Shown: positions 45,363 to 53,807 of the stretch, piece after piece
Layout of the letters: each line of letters opens with the position of its first letter
Position numbering within the stretch: the stretch's first letter is position 1
NCBI GenBank assembly: GCA_947631445.1
Contig: CANRLN010000001.1
Location: 62,001-126,000 of the forward strand
Source: an uncultured Clostridia bacterium
GTDB taxonomy: Bacteria; Bacillota; Clostridia; Oscillospirales; Ruminococcaceae
DNA length: 64,000 nucleotides
Reading direction: 5' to 3'
Notes under the pieces: generated by a model
The model's database searches: none
The model's input: only the letters and a program-made list of their open reading frames with translations
Told to the model about the DNA's origin: nothing
Made by a program: the position numbers and the translations under genes

Positions 45363-46781
45363 TTAAAGCTTTTTAATCTGTGTTCCCTCTTTGGTTTCCA
45401 CAACCTGATAGCCCATAGCGGTTATCTTATCACGAATTGCGTCAGCGGTTGCAAAATCCTTGTTTTTTCTTGCCTGTGTTCTCTGCTCCACCAGCTGTAC
45501 TATTTCGGCAGGAATTTCAGAATTTTGGTTTTGCTTTTCTGCAAATTCTTTTGCATTTTTGATTATATCAAGGCTTAACACCTTGTCAAAATCCTCAAGC
45601 AAGGCAAGTTTTGTTTCAGCGTTGGCATTTGATTTTAAAACATCATAAACAACAGTTATTGCATTAGAAGTGTTAATATCATCATTTATTGCATCGTTAA
45701 ACTTTGCCTTAAACTGTTCAAAAACAGCCTTGTCAACGTCTGAACTGTCTTTTTCGCTGGTAAGATTTGCAACCTTAGAAATTATCTTTTCATAAGCTGT
45801 TTTTGCATTATCAAGGTTTTCATAAGAGAATACAAGGGATTTTCTATAATGGGACTGCAAACAGAAAAATCTGTAAACAATAGGATTATAACCTTTGCTT
45901 TCAAGCAGTGCAACCGTCAAAAATTCGCCAGAGGATTTGGACATTTTTCCAGAATTTGTGTTGAGATGATGCACATGAAACCAATAGTTGCACCATTTGT
46001 GACCTAAATATGCTTCCGATTGGGCAATTTCATTTGTGTGGTGCGGGAAAATATTATCCACACCGCCACAATGAATGTCAAGATATTCTCCTAAATGTTT
46101 CATAGAAATGCAGGAACATTCAATATGCCAGCCGGGATAGCCTACTCCCCATGGAGATTCCCATTTGAGTTCTTGGTCATCAAATTTAGATTTGGTAAAC
46201 CAAAGCACAAAATCGGCTTTATTACGCTTGTTGCTATCTTCCTCAACCCCCTCACGAACGCCAACCTCCAAATCATCTTCAGTAAAGTTGTGAAATACGT
46301 TGTAATCCTTAAGTTTGGAAGTGTCAAAATAGATATTTCCGCCTGCCTCATAGGCAAAGCCTTTTTCAATCAAGCTGGATATAACCTTGATAAAATCATC
46401 AATGCAATGGGTCGCAGGTTCTACAACCTCAGGTTTTTTGATGTTAAGCTTTTGGCAGTCCTCAAAAAAAGCCTTTGTGTAAAAATCAGCTATTTCCATT
46501 ACCGTTTTGTGTTCACGTTTTGCACCCTTAAGCATTTTATCATCGCCAGTGTCGGCGTCCGAAGTAAGATGCCCAACATCAGTTATATTCATAACTCGTT
46601 TTACGTCATAGCCGTTGTATCTTAAAGCCTTTTCAAGAACATCTTCCATTATATAGCTTCTAAGGTTTCCAATATGTGCAAAATGATATACAGTAGGTCC
46701 GCAGGTATACATTGCAACCTTTTTATCTTCATTAGGCACAAATTCTTCTTTTGCGTGTGTGAGTGTGTTATAAATTTGCAT
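45363..46781 (-). CDS. cysS: Cysteinyl-tRNA synthetase
   Basis: CysS charges tRNA-Cys. The 472 residues have zinc ligand Cys27 (CGPTVYHFAHIGN), the HIGH-like HIGN at 36-39, zinc ligands in CSCISMKHLG and GGVDNIFPHH, and KMSKS (about residue 270). GGAGG is 7 bases before the ATG. It lies 36 bp downstream of cysE in one unit controlled by a cysteine T-box. Confidence 0.97.
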   Translation of the reverse strand: MQIYNTLTHAKEEFVPNEDKKVAMYTCGPTVYHFAHIGNLRSYIMEDVLEKALRYNGYDVKRVMNITDVGHLTSDADTGDDKMLKGAKREHKTVMEIADFYTKAFFEDCQKLNIKKPEVVEPATHCIDDFIKVISSLIEKGFAYEAGGNIYFDTSKLKDYNVFHNFTEDDLEVGVREGVEEDSNKRNKADFVLWFTKSKFDDQELKWESPWGVGYPGWHIECSCISMKHLGEYLDIHCGGVDNIFPHHTNEIAQSEAYLGHKWCNYWFHVHHLNTNSGKMSKSSGEFLTVALLESKGYNPIVYRFFCLQSHYRKSLVFSYENLDNAKTAYEKIISKVANLTSEKDSSDVDKAVFEQFKAKFNDAINDDINTSNAITVVYDVLKSNANAETKLALLEDFDKVLSLDIIKNAKEFAEKQNQNSEIPAEIVQLVEQRTQARKNKDFATADAIRDKITAMGYQVVETKEGTQIKKL

Positions 46782-46817
46782 AAAAAATCCTCCATTATTA
46801 TACTATTATATATTTTT

Positions 46818-47504
46818 TTATTTTTTGTGTTTCTTTTGCCTTTCAAGACTCTCAATTCTTTTTTCAAGCAGTTTAATTTGAATTTTGCTACACTTAATTT
46901 CACTTGCCACAGGGTCGGGGATATGAACCTGGTCAAGCTCGCTACATACATTTGTTTTAACCCCGTCTATCTTAACTATTTTTGCAGGAACACCAACCGC
47001 TGTGCAGTTGGGCGGAATTTCGTTAAGCACAACCGCATTTGCAGCAATTTTAACATTGTCGCCGACCTTAAAAGGACCTAAAATTTTCGCTCCGCAACCC
47101 ACCATAACATTGTTGCCAAGTGTCGGGTGACGTTTGCCCTTATCTTTACCTGTTCCGCCAAGGGTACAGCCTTGATACAAAAGGCAATTGTCGCCTATTT
47201 CTGCTGTTTCACCAATAACCACTCCGCTTCCGTGGTCGATAAGCAAGCCTTTTCCTATTTTTGCTCCGGGGTGAATTTCAATTCCTGTAAACAGCCTTGC
47301 AAGCTGGCTTATTATTCTTGCGATTAAAAATAATTTTTTCTGATAAAACCAATGGGAAATCCTATAAGCAAGCACCGCATGAACCCCCGAATAAGTAAGC
47401 AGGATTTCAAGGGTTGACCTTGCGGCAGGGTCACGGCGTTTTACCGAATCAACTTCTTCTTTTATCTTCTTTACAAAACCTAAATTACCAAAAAACTCAA
47501 ACAT
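46818..47504 (-). CDS. cysE: Serine O-acetyltransferase
   Basis: CysE acetylates serine with acetyl-CoA, the first step of cysteine synthesis. The 228 residues have an N-terminal helical region and a left-handed beta helix of hexapeptide repeats (IEIHPGAKIGKGLLIDHGSG, then IGDNCLLYQGCTLGG). The catalytic His is in LIDHGSG. No cysK is adjacent. It is first in the cysE-cysS unit behind the T-box. Confidence 0.96.
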   Translation of the reverse strand: MFEFFGNLGFVKKIKEEVDSVKRRDPAARSTLEILLTYSGVHAVLAYRISHWFYQKKLFLIARIISQLARLFTGIEIHPGAKIGKGLLIDHGSGVVIGETAEIGDNCLLYQGCTLGGTGKDKGKRHPTLGNNVMVGCGAKILGPFKVGDNVKIAANAVVLNEIPPNCTAVGVPAKIVKIDGVKTNVCSELDQVHIPDPVASEIKCSKIQIKLLEKRIESLERQKKHKK

Positions 47505-47514
47505 AAATCCTCCA

Positions 47515-47795
47515 TAAAAAAAGCCCTCCTACATATAATAATATACAATATTATATGCAAGGAGGCTTGAATGTTTGCAAGCTGTTCCACTCCATGTTTC
47601 ACTCATGGGCAAAGCCCTTTCTTTAACGCAGAATAACGCAAAAAGATACTTAATTTTCCCTTTTTGAACCCGTGTAAAAATAATACACATGACAACCGCA
47701 CTTCATATTTCTGTTTTGCAAGCTCTTTCAGCCGTTGGAGCTTTTCTCTGTGTCAAACCTATAAAAATACTACTCTTGTTGTCGGTTTTTGTTCT
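47515..47795 (-). ncRNA. T-box leader, cysteine-specific
   Basis: Reading on the minus strand, the leader starts with AACAAGAGTAGTA, has the stem I motif AGCTC...GGCTGAAAGAGCT, and a GAAGTGC segment whose TGC is a Cys specifier codon. The T-box core GAGTGGAACAGC lies at 47593-47581; its TGGA would pair with a tRNA ending TCCA. The terminator follows. It controls cysE and cysS, so uncharged tRNA-Cys would raise expression. Confidence 0.9.
47516..47568 (-). terminator. T-box terminator for cysE-cysS
   Basis: On the minus strand, AAGCCTCCTTGCATATAATA (47568-47549) pairs with TATTATATGTAGGAGGGCTT (47540-47521), followed by a T-run to about 47516. The 5' arm can pair with the T-box core in the alternative antiterminator. 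Confidence 0.88.
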
Positions 47796-47813
47796 ATTTA
47801 AATTTCCAATACT

Positions 47814-47842
47814 ATTATAGCATATTTTTTTCAAATTGTCAA
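47814..47842 (-). promoter_or_regulatory. cysE-cysS promoter (perfect consensus)
   Basis: On the minus strand, TTGACA (47842-47837), a 17-bp spacer and TATAAT (47819-47814) match sigma-A exactly, about 25 bp before the T-box leader. Strong initiation suits control by termination. Confidence 0.9.
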
Positions 47843-47898
47843 GGGAAAAATTTTTTTGTGTGGATAAAAATGTTGTTTATAGTATTTTTTATATTTGT

Positions 47899-47929
47899 AG
47901 TGTTTCCCCGCCATAGGCGGGGAAACACT
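47899..47929. repeat. Dispersed palindrome, copy F (perfect 14-bp arms)
   Basis: AGTGTTTCCCCGCC-ata-GGCGGGGAAACACT is the longest perfect member of the palindrome family. It lies between two divergent units, upstream of both the cysE promoter and the Arc-type gene, so it is not a gene-end terminator here. Confidence 0.85.
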
Positions 47930-48051
47930 TAAGATTTTTTAGTAACGCTATAAAAGTAATTTTTTAACAACGTTAATATAAACTCTGCATTCTTTTTGTA
48001 GTTTTTTGCAATTGTAATTACAAATTTAGTGTTTAAAAAATATTGCGTCAC

Positions 48052-48066
48052 TATAATGTCATTATA
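48052..48066. promoter_or_regulatory. Palindrome upstream of the Arc-type gene
   Basis: TATAATG-T-CATTATA is a perfect 15-bp palindrome about 35-50 bp upstream of a weak promoter (TTGTTT, 18 bp, TATAAT at 48100-48105). It is a plausible self-regulatory operator. Confidence 0.4.
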
Positions 48067-48136
48067 ACACCATTTTTGTTTTTCGTGAAGAAAATTTGGT
48101 ATAATAACATTAAAGTGATGAAAAAGAGGTGAAATT

Positions 48137-48322
48137 ATGGAGGATAAATTGCTAAGATATACTTTAAGAATTGATAGGCATTTGTTTAAAAAATTTAAGT
48201 ATATAGCCGAATTTGAGGGACGCTCTGCAAACAAAGAGATTGAACAGTTGCTTAAAAAACGTGTAATGGAATATGAAAAGGAAAATGGTGAAATTTCTGT
48301 TTTAGATGACCATTTAAAATAA
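48137..48322 (+). CDS. Arc-type ribbon-helix-helix DNA-binding protein
   Basis: The 61-residue product fits Arc/MetJ-type ribbon-helix-helix repressors: a beta strand (LLRYTLRIDRHLFKKFK) followed by two helices with a conserved GRSANKEIEQLLKK turn. Such proteins bind palindromes as dimers of dimers. AGAGGTG precedes the ATG. No toxin gene is beside it. Targets unknown. Confidence 0.85.
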   Translation: MEDKLLRYTLRIDRHLFKKFKYIAEFEGRSANKEIEQLLKKRVMEYEKENGEISVLDDHLK

Positions 48323-48350
48323 TATTTCCCCGCCACAAGCGGGGAAATAT
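48322..48350. repeat. Dispersed palindrome, copy G
   Basis: ATATTTCCCCGC-cacaa-GCGGGGAAATAT, perfect 12-bp arms, starts at the stop codon of the Arc-type gene and lies between it and the convergent gpr. No T-run on either side. Confidence 0.82.
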
Positions 48351-48360
48351 CATAAAAATT

Positions 48361-49230
48361 TTAGGTCAGCATTTCGATTTCATGAAAAGAAAGTTGTGGT
48401 TGGCAAGCGTGGTTAAATGATATTGCACAAAGCTTTCCAAGGCGGTTTATAATAGCGTCTATATCCTTTGGGGTTACGGTTACTGATTTATACTCTCCCA
48501 ATTTAACTTGATGTCCGCTAAGCCTTTGTGCAATTGTATACATATCAACAACGGTTGGAACGCCAATTGCAATTACTTTTTTTCCAAGGGTATTATAAGA
48601 CAGTTCTTTGCGTGCATTTTTAACGCCACTCCCAGGGCTTATTCCGCTGTCGGTAAGCTGAATTGCTTTGCCTAAATGTGAAAGTTCGCAACAGGCAAGC
48701 GAATCGAAAACGGCAATACAAGACGGGTTTAATTCTTTGGTCATTGCCTCCACTGCCTGAGCAGTTTCTATTCCGGTTTTGCCCATAACTCCGGGGGTTG
48801 TTACGGTCACTTCGCAAAGGGTATCTTTATATAAATGCGGAGCATATGTTTTTATATGCCTTGTGGCAAGTATGCGGTCGGCGGCGGCTGTGCCGAATCC
48901 GTCCGAGGTTATCTCCCTGTTGCCCAGACCCACCGCCATAATGCTCTCATATTCCCCTAAAAGTGATGAAATTTCTTCTGAAATAATTTTTGCAACCAAG
49001 TAATAATCTTTTCCGTGATAGTCAAAGCCGTTTTCAGAAATTATGCTTATATATTTTCCTTTGGGCTTGCCGATTTTTTCTCCTGCTTTGGAATTTTTTA
49101 CATTTATCTTTCTTATTTTTAACGAAAGGTCGTTATAATTCCTTTCGCTTTCTTCAATTCCATCAAGTTTTCCTGCCCCCGACCTTACAATTTGTGACGA
49201 TTCAAAGGCTAAATCCGTTCTGTATCCCAT
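48361..49230 (-). CDS. gpr: Germination protease (GPR endopeptidase)
   Basis: GPR degrades small acid-soluble proteins during spore germination. The 289 residues contain the family motifs YRTDLAFES at the N-terminus, AVGLGNREITSDGFGTAAADRI and AVFDSLACCELSHLG (both with conserved Asp), GVKNARKELSYNTLGKKVIAIGVPTVVD. The N-terminal propeptide is very short compared with Bacillus. It is divergent from rpsT, a conserved pairing. Confidence 0.96.
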   Translation of the reverse strand: MGYRTDLAFESSQIVRSGAGKLDGIEESERNYNDLSLKIRKINVKNSKAGEKIGKPKGKYISIISENGFDYHGKDYYLVAKIISEEISSLLGEYESIMAVGLGNREITSDGFGTAAADRILATRHIKTYAPHLYKDTLCEVTVTTPGVMGKTGIETAQAVEAMTKELNPSCIAVFDSLACCELSHLGKAIQLTDSGISPGSGVKNARKELSYNTLGKKVIAIGVPTVVDMYTIAQRLSGHQVKLGEYKSVTVTPKDIDAIINRLGKLCAISFNHACQPQLSFHEIEMLT

Positions 49231-49304
49231 TTCTTTAACACTCCATTAGTAATATTTCACAAGATTTTTTTCAGATATATATTTAATTTTTGTAGTAAAT
49301 ACTA

Positions 49305-49333
49305 TTGCTTTTTTTGAATAAATATGTTACAAT
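49305..49333 (+). promoter_or_regulatory. Candidate rpsT promoter
   Basis: TTGCTT (49305-49310), 17 bp, TACAAT (49328-49333). The -35 is weak, but spacing and location fit. Confidence 0.55.
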
Positions 49334-49354
49334 TAATTGTAAAGCTTGTTAGTA

Positions 49355-49402
49355 TGCTCATTGCATTTCCTCTCAGTCTGCATATAGTGTAACCAATGAG
49401 CA
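49355..49402 (+). promoter_or_regulatory. Leader hairpin of rpsT
   Basis: TGCTCATTG (49355-49363) and CAATGAGCA (49394-49402) form a perfect 9-bp stem with a 30-nt loop, 46 bp before the rpsT start. S20 is autoregulated in several bacteria, so this could be its RNA target; that is an inference. Confidence 0.45.
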
Positions 49403-49448
49403 ATAATATTATTCCAATGATTTTTTAGTTTTAAGGGAGGTGGCTTAA

Positions 49449-49691
49449 ATGCCAAACATTAAGTCTGCTAAAAAAAGAGTAAAGGTTATCGAAACAAAAA
49501 CTCTTAGAAACAAGATGATTAAGTCGGATTTGAGAAAGGCTCTCAAGGCTGCTAAAACAGCTGAGGGCGACGCTCAGAATGAAGCTGTTAAAGCTGCAAT
49601 CGTTAAGGTTGACAAGGCTTGTGCAAAGGGTATTCTTCACAAGAACAATGCAGCAAGAAAAAAATCACAGCTTGCATCGCTTATCAAGTAA
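49449..49691 (+). CDS. rpsT: 30S ribosomal protein S20
   Basis: S20 is a three-helix bundle protein of the 30S subunit. The 80 residues begin MPNIKSAKKRVKVIETKTLRN and include KGILHKNNAARKKSQLASLI. GGGAGG lies 8 bases upstream. Confidence 0.96.
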   Translation: MPNIKSAKKRVKVIETKTLRNKMIKSDLRKALKAAKTAEGDAQNEAVKAAIVKVDKACAKGILHKNNAARKKSQLASLIK

Positions 49692-49704
49692 TTCAGTTAT
49701 AAAA

Positions 49705-49735
49705 AAAACCCACTGTATAGTGGGTTTTTGTTTTT
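49705..49735 (+). terminator. Terminator after rpsT
   Basis: AAAACCCACT-gtat-AGTGGGTTTT is a perfect 10-bp stem, followed by TTGTTTTTG. Confidence 0.9.
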
Positions 49736-49882
49736 GCAATAAATTGCATTTTTTGTATTATTATGTTTGAATATGTAACGGCTTTGATGCGTTGTATGAA
49801 AATGGTTTAATCAAACCAAAAAAAGATGGTATTTAAACTGCTTGTAAAAAATTTATAATAAAGATAAAAAAGGTGACAAAAA

Positions 49883-50803
49883 ATGGAACTCGGAAAAACG
49901 GTAGTCTATCAGATTTTAATAATGCTGGTTATATTTATAATTGGTATGATTTGCTACAAAGCAAAATATATCACCAAACAAAGCCTTGGTGGACTTTCAA
50001 CCCTCGAATTGGATATTGTAAATCCACTGCTTATATTTATGTCCTATCAGACCAATTTTGATGTTTCGCTTGCCAAAGGGCTTGGCTGGTCGTTTATATT
50101 GTCGGTGGTTTCATTTGCTGTGGCGATAATATTAAGCAATCTACTTGTACCAAATTCAAGCCAAACGGCAACCCTTGAAAAGTTTTCGGCACTGTATTCC
50201 AACTGCGGGTTTATGGGTATACCGCTTATTTCGGGACTTTTTGGAAATGAGGGTGTATTTTATCTTGCTTCCTATGTCACCATGTTTAACTTGCTTGTGT
50301 GGACGCACGGCGTTATGCTTATGAAGGGAAAAAAGGATATGTCCGAGTTTTTCAAGGCACTGCGTTCGCCTGCTGTTATTGCGGTGTTTTTAGGGCTTAT
50401 CTGCTTTTTCTGTAGAATATCCCTGCCCGACTTTGCCCATACTTCTTTAAAATATATTGCAGATATGAACACTCCTCTTGCAATGCTTATTGCAGGAGCT
50501 ACGGCAGCACAAACTAATATTATAAAAGCAGCAAAGAAAATTTCTGTATGGAGAGTAACCGCCCTTAAATTGTTTGTTATTCCAATAATCTGCTATTTTG
50601 TAATAAGACTGTTTCCCGCTCCGGATTTGGTTAAACTTACGGTTGCCATTGCGGGAGCTTGCCCCGTTGCAACAACAACCGTTATGTTTGCCATTCGATT
50701 TGATAAAGATAGCCTTACAGCCTCGGAATTTTTTACATTTACAACCGTTCTTTCGGGAATTTCCCTGCCAATAGTGGCAATAATTGCACAGCATTTTATT
50801 TAG
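49883..50803 (+). CDS. AEC family transporter
   Basis: The 306-residue, about ten-segment membrane protein fits the auxin efflux carrier family, which in bacteria includes organic-acid permeases. Two five-helix halves are visible with the central motifs NPLLIFMSYQ and SNCGFMGIPLISGLFG in the first half and GACPVATTTVMFA in the second. The substrate cannot be read. AGGTG precedes the ATG. It is convergent with comFC and overlaps it by 8 bp. Confidence 0.9.
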   Translation: MELGKTVVYQILIMLVIFIIGMICYKAKYITKQSLGGLSTLELDIVNPLLIFMSYQTNFDVSLAKGLGWSFILSVVSFAVAIILSNLLVPNSSQTATLEKFSALYSNCGFMGIPLISGLFGNEGVFYLASYVTMFNLLVWTHGVMLMKGKKDMSEFFKALRSPAVIAVFLGLICFFCRISLPDFAHTSLKYIADMNTPLAMLIAGATAAQTNIIKAAKKISVWRVTALKLFVIPIICYFVIRLFPAPDLVKLTVAIAGACPVATTTVMFAIRFDKDSLTASEFFTFTTVLSGISLPIVAIIAQHFI

Positions 50804-51461
50804 CATCGGCAACTCCGCAAAGCGAAAATGCAAATACTTTTTCAATGCCGTTTTGTTTAAGCAGGACGGCTATTCTTTTTACTGTGTTTCCGGTGGTTAT
50901 AATATCATCGCAAAGTAGTATTGTTTTATATTCTGTCTTTTGGCATTTATTGTTTAATATAAAACTTTTTTGTGCGTTTTCAATCCTCTGTTTGTAGTCA
51001 AGCGTATGTTGTCTTTTTTGAAATTTTCTTTTGTACACAAGTTTTTCAAGAACAGGTATATCAAGAAATTTTCCCAGTTTTTCGGCTATAATCTGCGAAT
51101 GATTATATCTTTCGGAACTTGGAACGGCATAAACTGCTTCGCAGGATGTTAAAAAGCTGTTGTTTAAAATATCTTCCGTCCTCAAATCAAGCGTATAATC
51201 TATAAAACAAGTACCGAAACCCTTTTTCATTTCAAGCATTGCAGGTTTGGTTGTATCGTTATAAGGAAAGGCACAATAACCGCCATCAACAGGTTCTTTT
51301 TTGGAAGTGGTTATATTCATGCTTTGCAATTTTTTCAATTTTTTATCGCAGTTTTCGCAAACCAAATTATTGATAGGAATTGTTTTTTTACAGCATGGGC
51401 AACAGTTGGGATAGATTAAATCAATTATAAAATTTTTAGTCTTTTTAATTTTTTCGTTCAT
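50796..51461 (-). CDS. comFC: ComF family protein
   Basis: ComFC-type proteins have a phosphoribosyltransferase fold and take part in DNA uptake. The 221 residues have an N-terminal zinc finger (CCPCC about residue 20, CENC about residue 35) and the PRPP-binding motif LLCDDIITTGNTVKR. No comFA is adjacent. The ATG lacks a clear ribosome site, so translation may be weak or the start could lie nearby. The 3' end overlaps the AEC gene tail to tail. Confidence 0.9.
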   Translation of the reverse strand: MNEKIKKTKNFIIDLIYPNCCPCCKKTIPINNLVCENCDKKLKKLQSMNITTSKKEPVDGGYCAFPYNDTTKPAMLEMKKGFGTCFIDYTLDLRTEDILNNSFLTSCEAVYAVPSSERYNHSQIIAEKLGKFLDIPVLEKLVYKRKFQKRQHTLDYKQRIENAQKSFILNNKCQKTEYKTILLCDDIITTGNTVKRIAVLLKQNGIEKVFAFSLCGVADAK

Positions 51462-51510
51462 AAAATTGTTTTTTTATATACTAAAATACCTTTTGAATGT
51501 GACCTCAAAT

Positions 51511-52425
51511 TTATTTATCTGTTAAGAGTGACTTTCTTTCTTCTGTGTTAAGTAGCTTTTTATCTGTTAAAAGACAATAATGGAATAGCTCTCCACTTAT
51601 GCTATCTGCGTGAAACTGTGCATATAACGGCTCTCCATTATTACTGACAAGTTCATAATAGTAATCAAAATAACGGTTTTTCCATGGGCTTATTTTCACA
51701 TTTGGTTCACCGAATATTTCTTTTATCTGACCAATTTCTTCACAATTATTTCTTGCATTTTCAATGTCTTTTACAGTTAATTTTCTATCTGGAGTAGGTA
51801 CAAAAACATAAGCTCTATTACCAATAAGATGTGCGGTCACATCATTTTCGCTTTTTATATTACAAATAATAGGAATATTTTCGTAATCTTCATCTAAAGC
51901 ATTTGCCTCAAGGTTTTCAATATAAAAATATTGTATGCCAACCTCATCTTCATTTTTGGTATTTCTATAACAGTAGCAAATATATATACAGTACCATTTA
52001 TCATTTTGATAAAAAGTATACCTTGTTTGAGCAATCTTCTCGCTTTCGCCCTCACGATATTTTCCGCTTGAATGAGTTAAACCGCCGTCCAACTTGCATT
52101 TTGAAAATCCTTTTGGGCATACTTTAATAAATTCATCAAGCAATTTATCAAAATCATCTTTATCACGAACGCTTTTTACAAAAGTGTTTTTTATAAGCGT
52201 TTTATTATCTTCATCAATTGATTTAAGTATTTGATTAACAGCACCTTTAGCACAATATGAATCTCCGACAATATTGGTCTTCCACTCGTCAATCACATTT
52301 TCATATTCTTTTTTAGTCATTTTATCAATACTTGTTCTGACAAACTTTTTTGCAGTTTTTGTATTTATTCCATAATTGCTAAGTAATTTAACACAATCTG
52401 CAATAAATGCTTTTAAAATACTCAT
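51511..52425 (-). CDS. Hypothetical protein with repeated LLTDK tail
   Basis: I do not recognise this 304-residue protein. It is soluble and charged, with an N-terminal helical part (about 1-110) and a beta-rich middle with many Tyr (YTFYQNDKWYCIYICYCYR). The C-terminus ends LLTDK, a 10-residue stretch, then LLTDK again, from a 15-nt near-repeat (51514-51528, 51559-51573). It starts 17 bp after argJ with a weak ribosome site, so it probably rides on the argJ transcript. It could be a recent acquisition. Confidence 0.7.
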   Translation of the reverse strand: MSILKAFIADCVKLLSNYGINTKTAKKFVRTSIDKMTKKEYENVIDEWKTNIVGDSYCAKGAVNQILKSIDEDNKTLIKNTFVKSVRDKDDFDKLLDEFIKVCPKGFSKCKLDGGLTHSSGKYREGESEKIAQTRYTFYQNDKWYCIYICYCYRNTKNEDEVGIQYFYIENLEANALDEDYENIPIICNIKSENDVTAHLIGNRAYVFVPTPDRKLTVKDIENARNNCEEIGQIKEIFGEPNVKISPWKNRYFDYYYELVSNNGEPLYAQFHADSISGELFHYCLLTDKKLLNTEERKSLLTDK

Positions 52426-52442
52426 GTTCTATTCCATCAATA

Positions 52443-53732
52443 TTAGCTTCTATAATCGCCATTTATCTTAACATAATCATAGGTTAAATCACAGCCCCAT
52501 GCGGTCGCCTTAAAATCACCTTGGTTTAAATTAACCTCTATGGTTATTTCGTCAGCCGAAAGAACTTCCGATGCCTTTTCTTCGGAAAATTCAATTCCTG
52601 CACCATTTCTGCAAACGCTTACACAGCCTTTTTCGGAGCATATATCAACATCAACCGTATTAATATCAAATTCAGCATCGCTGTATCCTACCGCACAAAG
52701 TATTCTGCCCCAGTTTGCGTCCTCGCCAAAAATAGCACATTTAAGCAGTGGCGAACGTATAACACTTTTTGCAACTATAATTGCCGTGTCAAGGTCGGGA
52801 GCATTGCTAACAGTACATTCAAGCAGTTTGGTTGCTCCCTCTCCGTCCTTTGCAAGCATCTTTGTCATGTTCATCATTACAATATAGAGAGCCTGTTTGA
52901 AAATTTTAAAATTACTGTTATCCTCTGTAATTTCAGCATTTTCCGCCATACCGTTTGCCATAACGCTTACCATATCATTGGTTGAGGTGTCGCCGTCAAT
53001 GCTAAGGCAGTTGTATGTAATTTTAACTATCTCATCAAGTGCCTTTTGTATCATATCGCTTGAAATGCTAACATCGGAAGTTATAAAATTAAGGGTGGTT
53101 GCCATATTTGGGTGAATCATTCCCGAACCCTTTGCCATTCCTCCAAGGTGGCAGATTTTTCCGTCTATTTCAAATTCAACGGCTACCTCTTTTTTAACCG
53201 TGTCGGTTGTCATAATAGCGGTGGCAGCCTCAATATTTTTGTTGTAGTCAAGACCGTTTGCCAGTTTGCTTATAGCCTTTTCAATAGGCTTTATCGGCAA
53301 AATCTGACCAATAACACCGGTTGATGCAACAATAACCTGCTCAGGTTTTATTCCCAAAACTTCCCCTGCAAGCTGGCACATTCTTTCAGCCTTTTGCACA
53401 CCGTCCGCATTGCAGGTGTTGGCATTTTTGGAATTGGCAATAATTGCAATAGCCTTGCCACCAGTCTTTTCAAGATTATTTTTAGTTACAGTTATTGGAG
53501 CCCCTTTAACTTTATTTGTTGTATAGACAGCACCAGCCGAACAGATTTTATCACTTACTACAAGGCACAAATCGCTTTTGTTGTTTTTGTCGTTCATTTC
53601 GGTTTCGTTTGCTCCGTCAGCGGTTTTAATGCCACAATAAATACCATTTGCCTTAAAGCCCTTGGAGGCACACACTCCACCGTCTATATATTTATATCCG
53701 TCAAAATTCAGCATTTTAATTTGTTTGTTCAA
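52443..53732 (-). CDS. argJ: Bifunctional glutamate N-acetyltransferase/ornithine acetyltransferase
   Basis: ArgJ transfers acetyl from N-acetylornithine to glutamate, and in bifunctional forms also uses acetyl-CoA, for arginine synthesis. The 429 residues are cleaved by themselves at the conserved Ala-Thr of GMIHPNMATTLNF, making the Thr the nucleophile. TSTNDMV and ANWGRILCAVGY are also present. A TTG start is used: AAGGAG lies 9 bases upstream. No other arg gene is adjacent. Confidence 0.95.
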   Translation of the reverse strand: MNKQIKMLNFDGYKYIDGGVCASKGFKANGIYCGIKTADGANETEMNDKNNKSDLCLVVSDKICSAGAVYTTNKVKGAPITVTKNNLEKTGGKAIAIIANSKNANTCNADGVQKAERMCQLAGEVLGIKPEQVIVASTGVIGQILPIKPIEKAISKLANGLDYNKNIEAATAIMTTDTVKKEVAVEFEIDGKICHLGGMAKGSGMIHPNMATTLNFITSDVSISSDMIQKALDEIVKITYNCLSIDGDTSTNDMVSVMANGMAENAEITEDNSNFKIFKQALYIVMMNMTKMLAKDGEGATKLLECTVSNAPDLDTAIIVAKSVIRSPLLKCAIFGEDANWGRILCAVGYSDAEFDINTVDVDICSEKGCVSVCRNGAGIEFSEEKASEVLSADEITIEVNLNQGDFKATAWGCDLTYDYVKINGDYRS

Positions 53733-53758
53733 CCTAAATCACTCCTTGTTTATGTTAT

Positions 53759-53785
53759 TTATTCCCCGCCAGTGGCAGGGAATAA
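53759..53785. repeat. Dispersed palindrome, copy H
   Basis: TTATTCCCCGCC-agt-GGCAGGGAATAA, 12-bp arms with one mismatch, lies between thrS and argJ (same strand). No T-run, so read-through from thrS is possible. Confidence 0.75.
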
Positions 53786-53807
53786 TATATTAATTATTGC
53801 AAAAACA

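Noticed and set aside
47521..47790. tRNA-like gene from the GGTTT/TTGGAGC segments near 47700
   Set aside because: The segment is explained by T-box stem I and the specifier region; no cloverleaf with acceptor and T-arm could be drawn.
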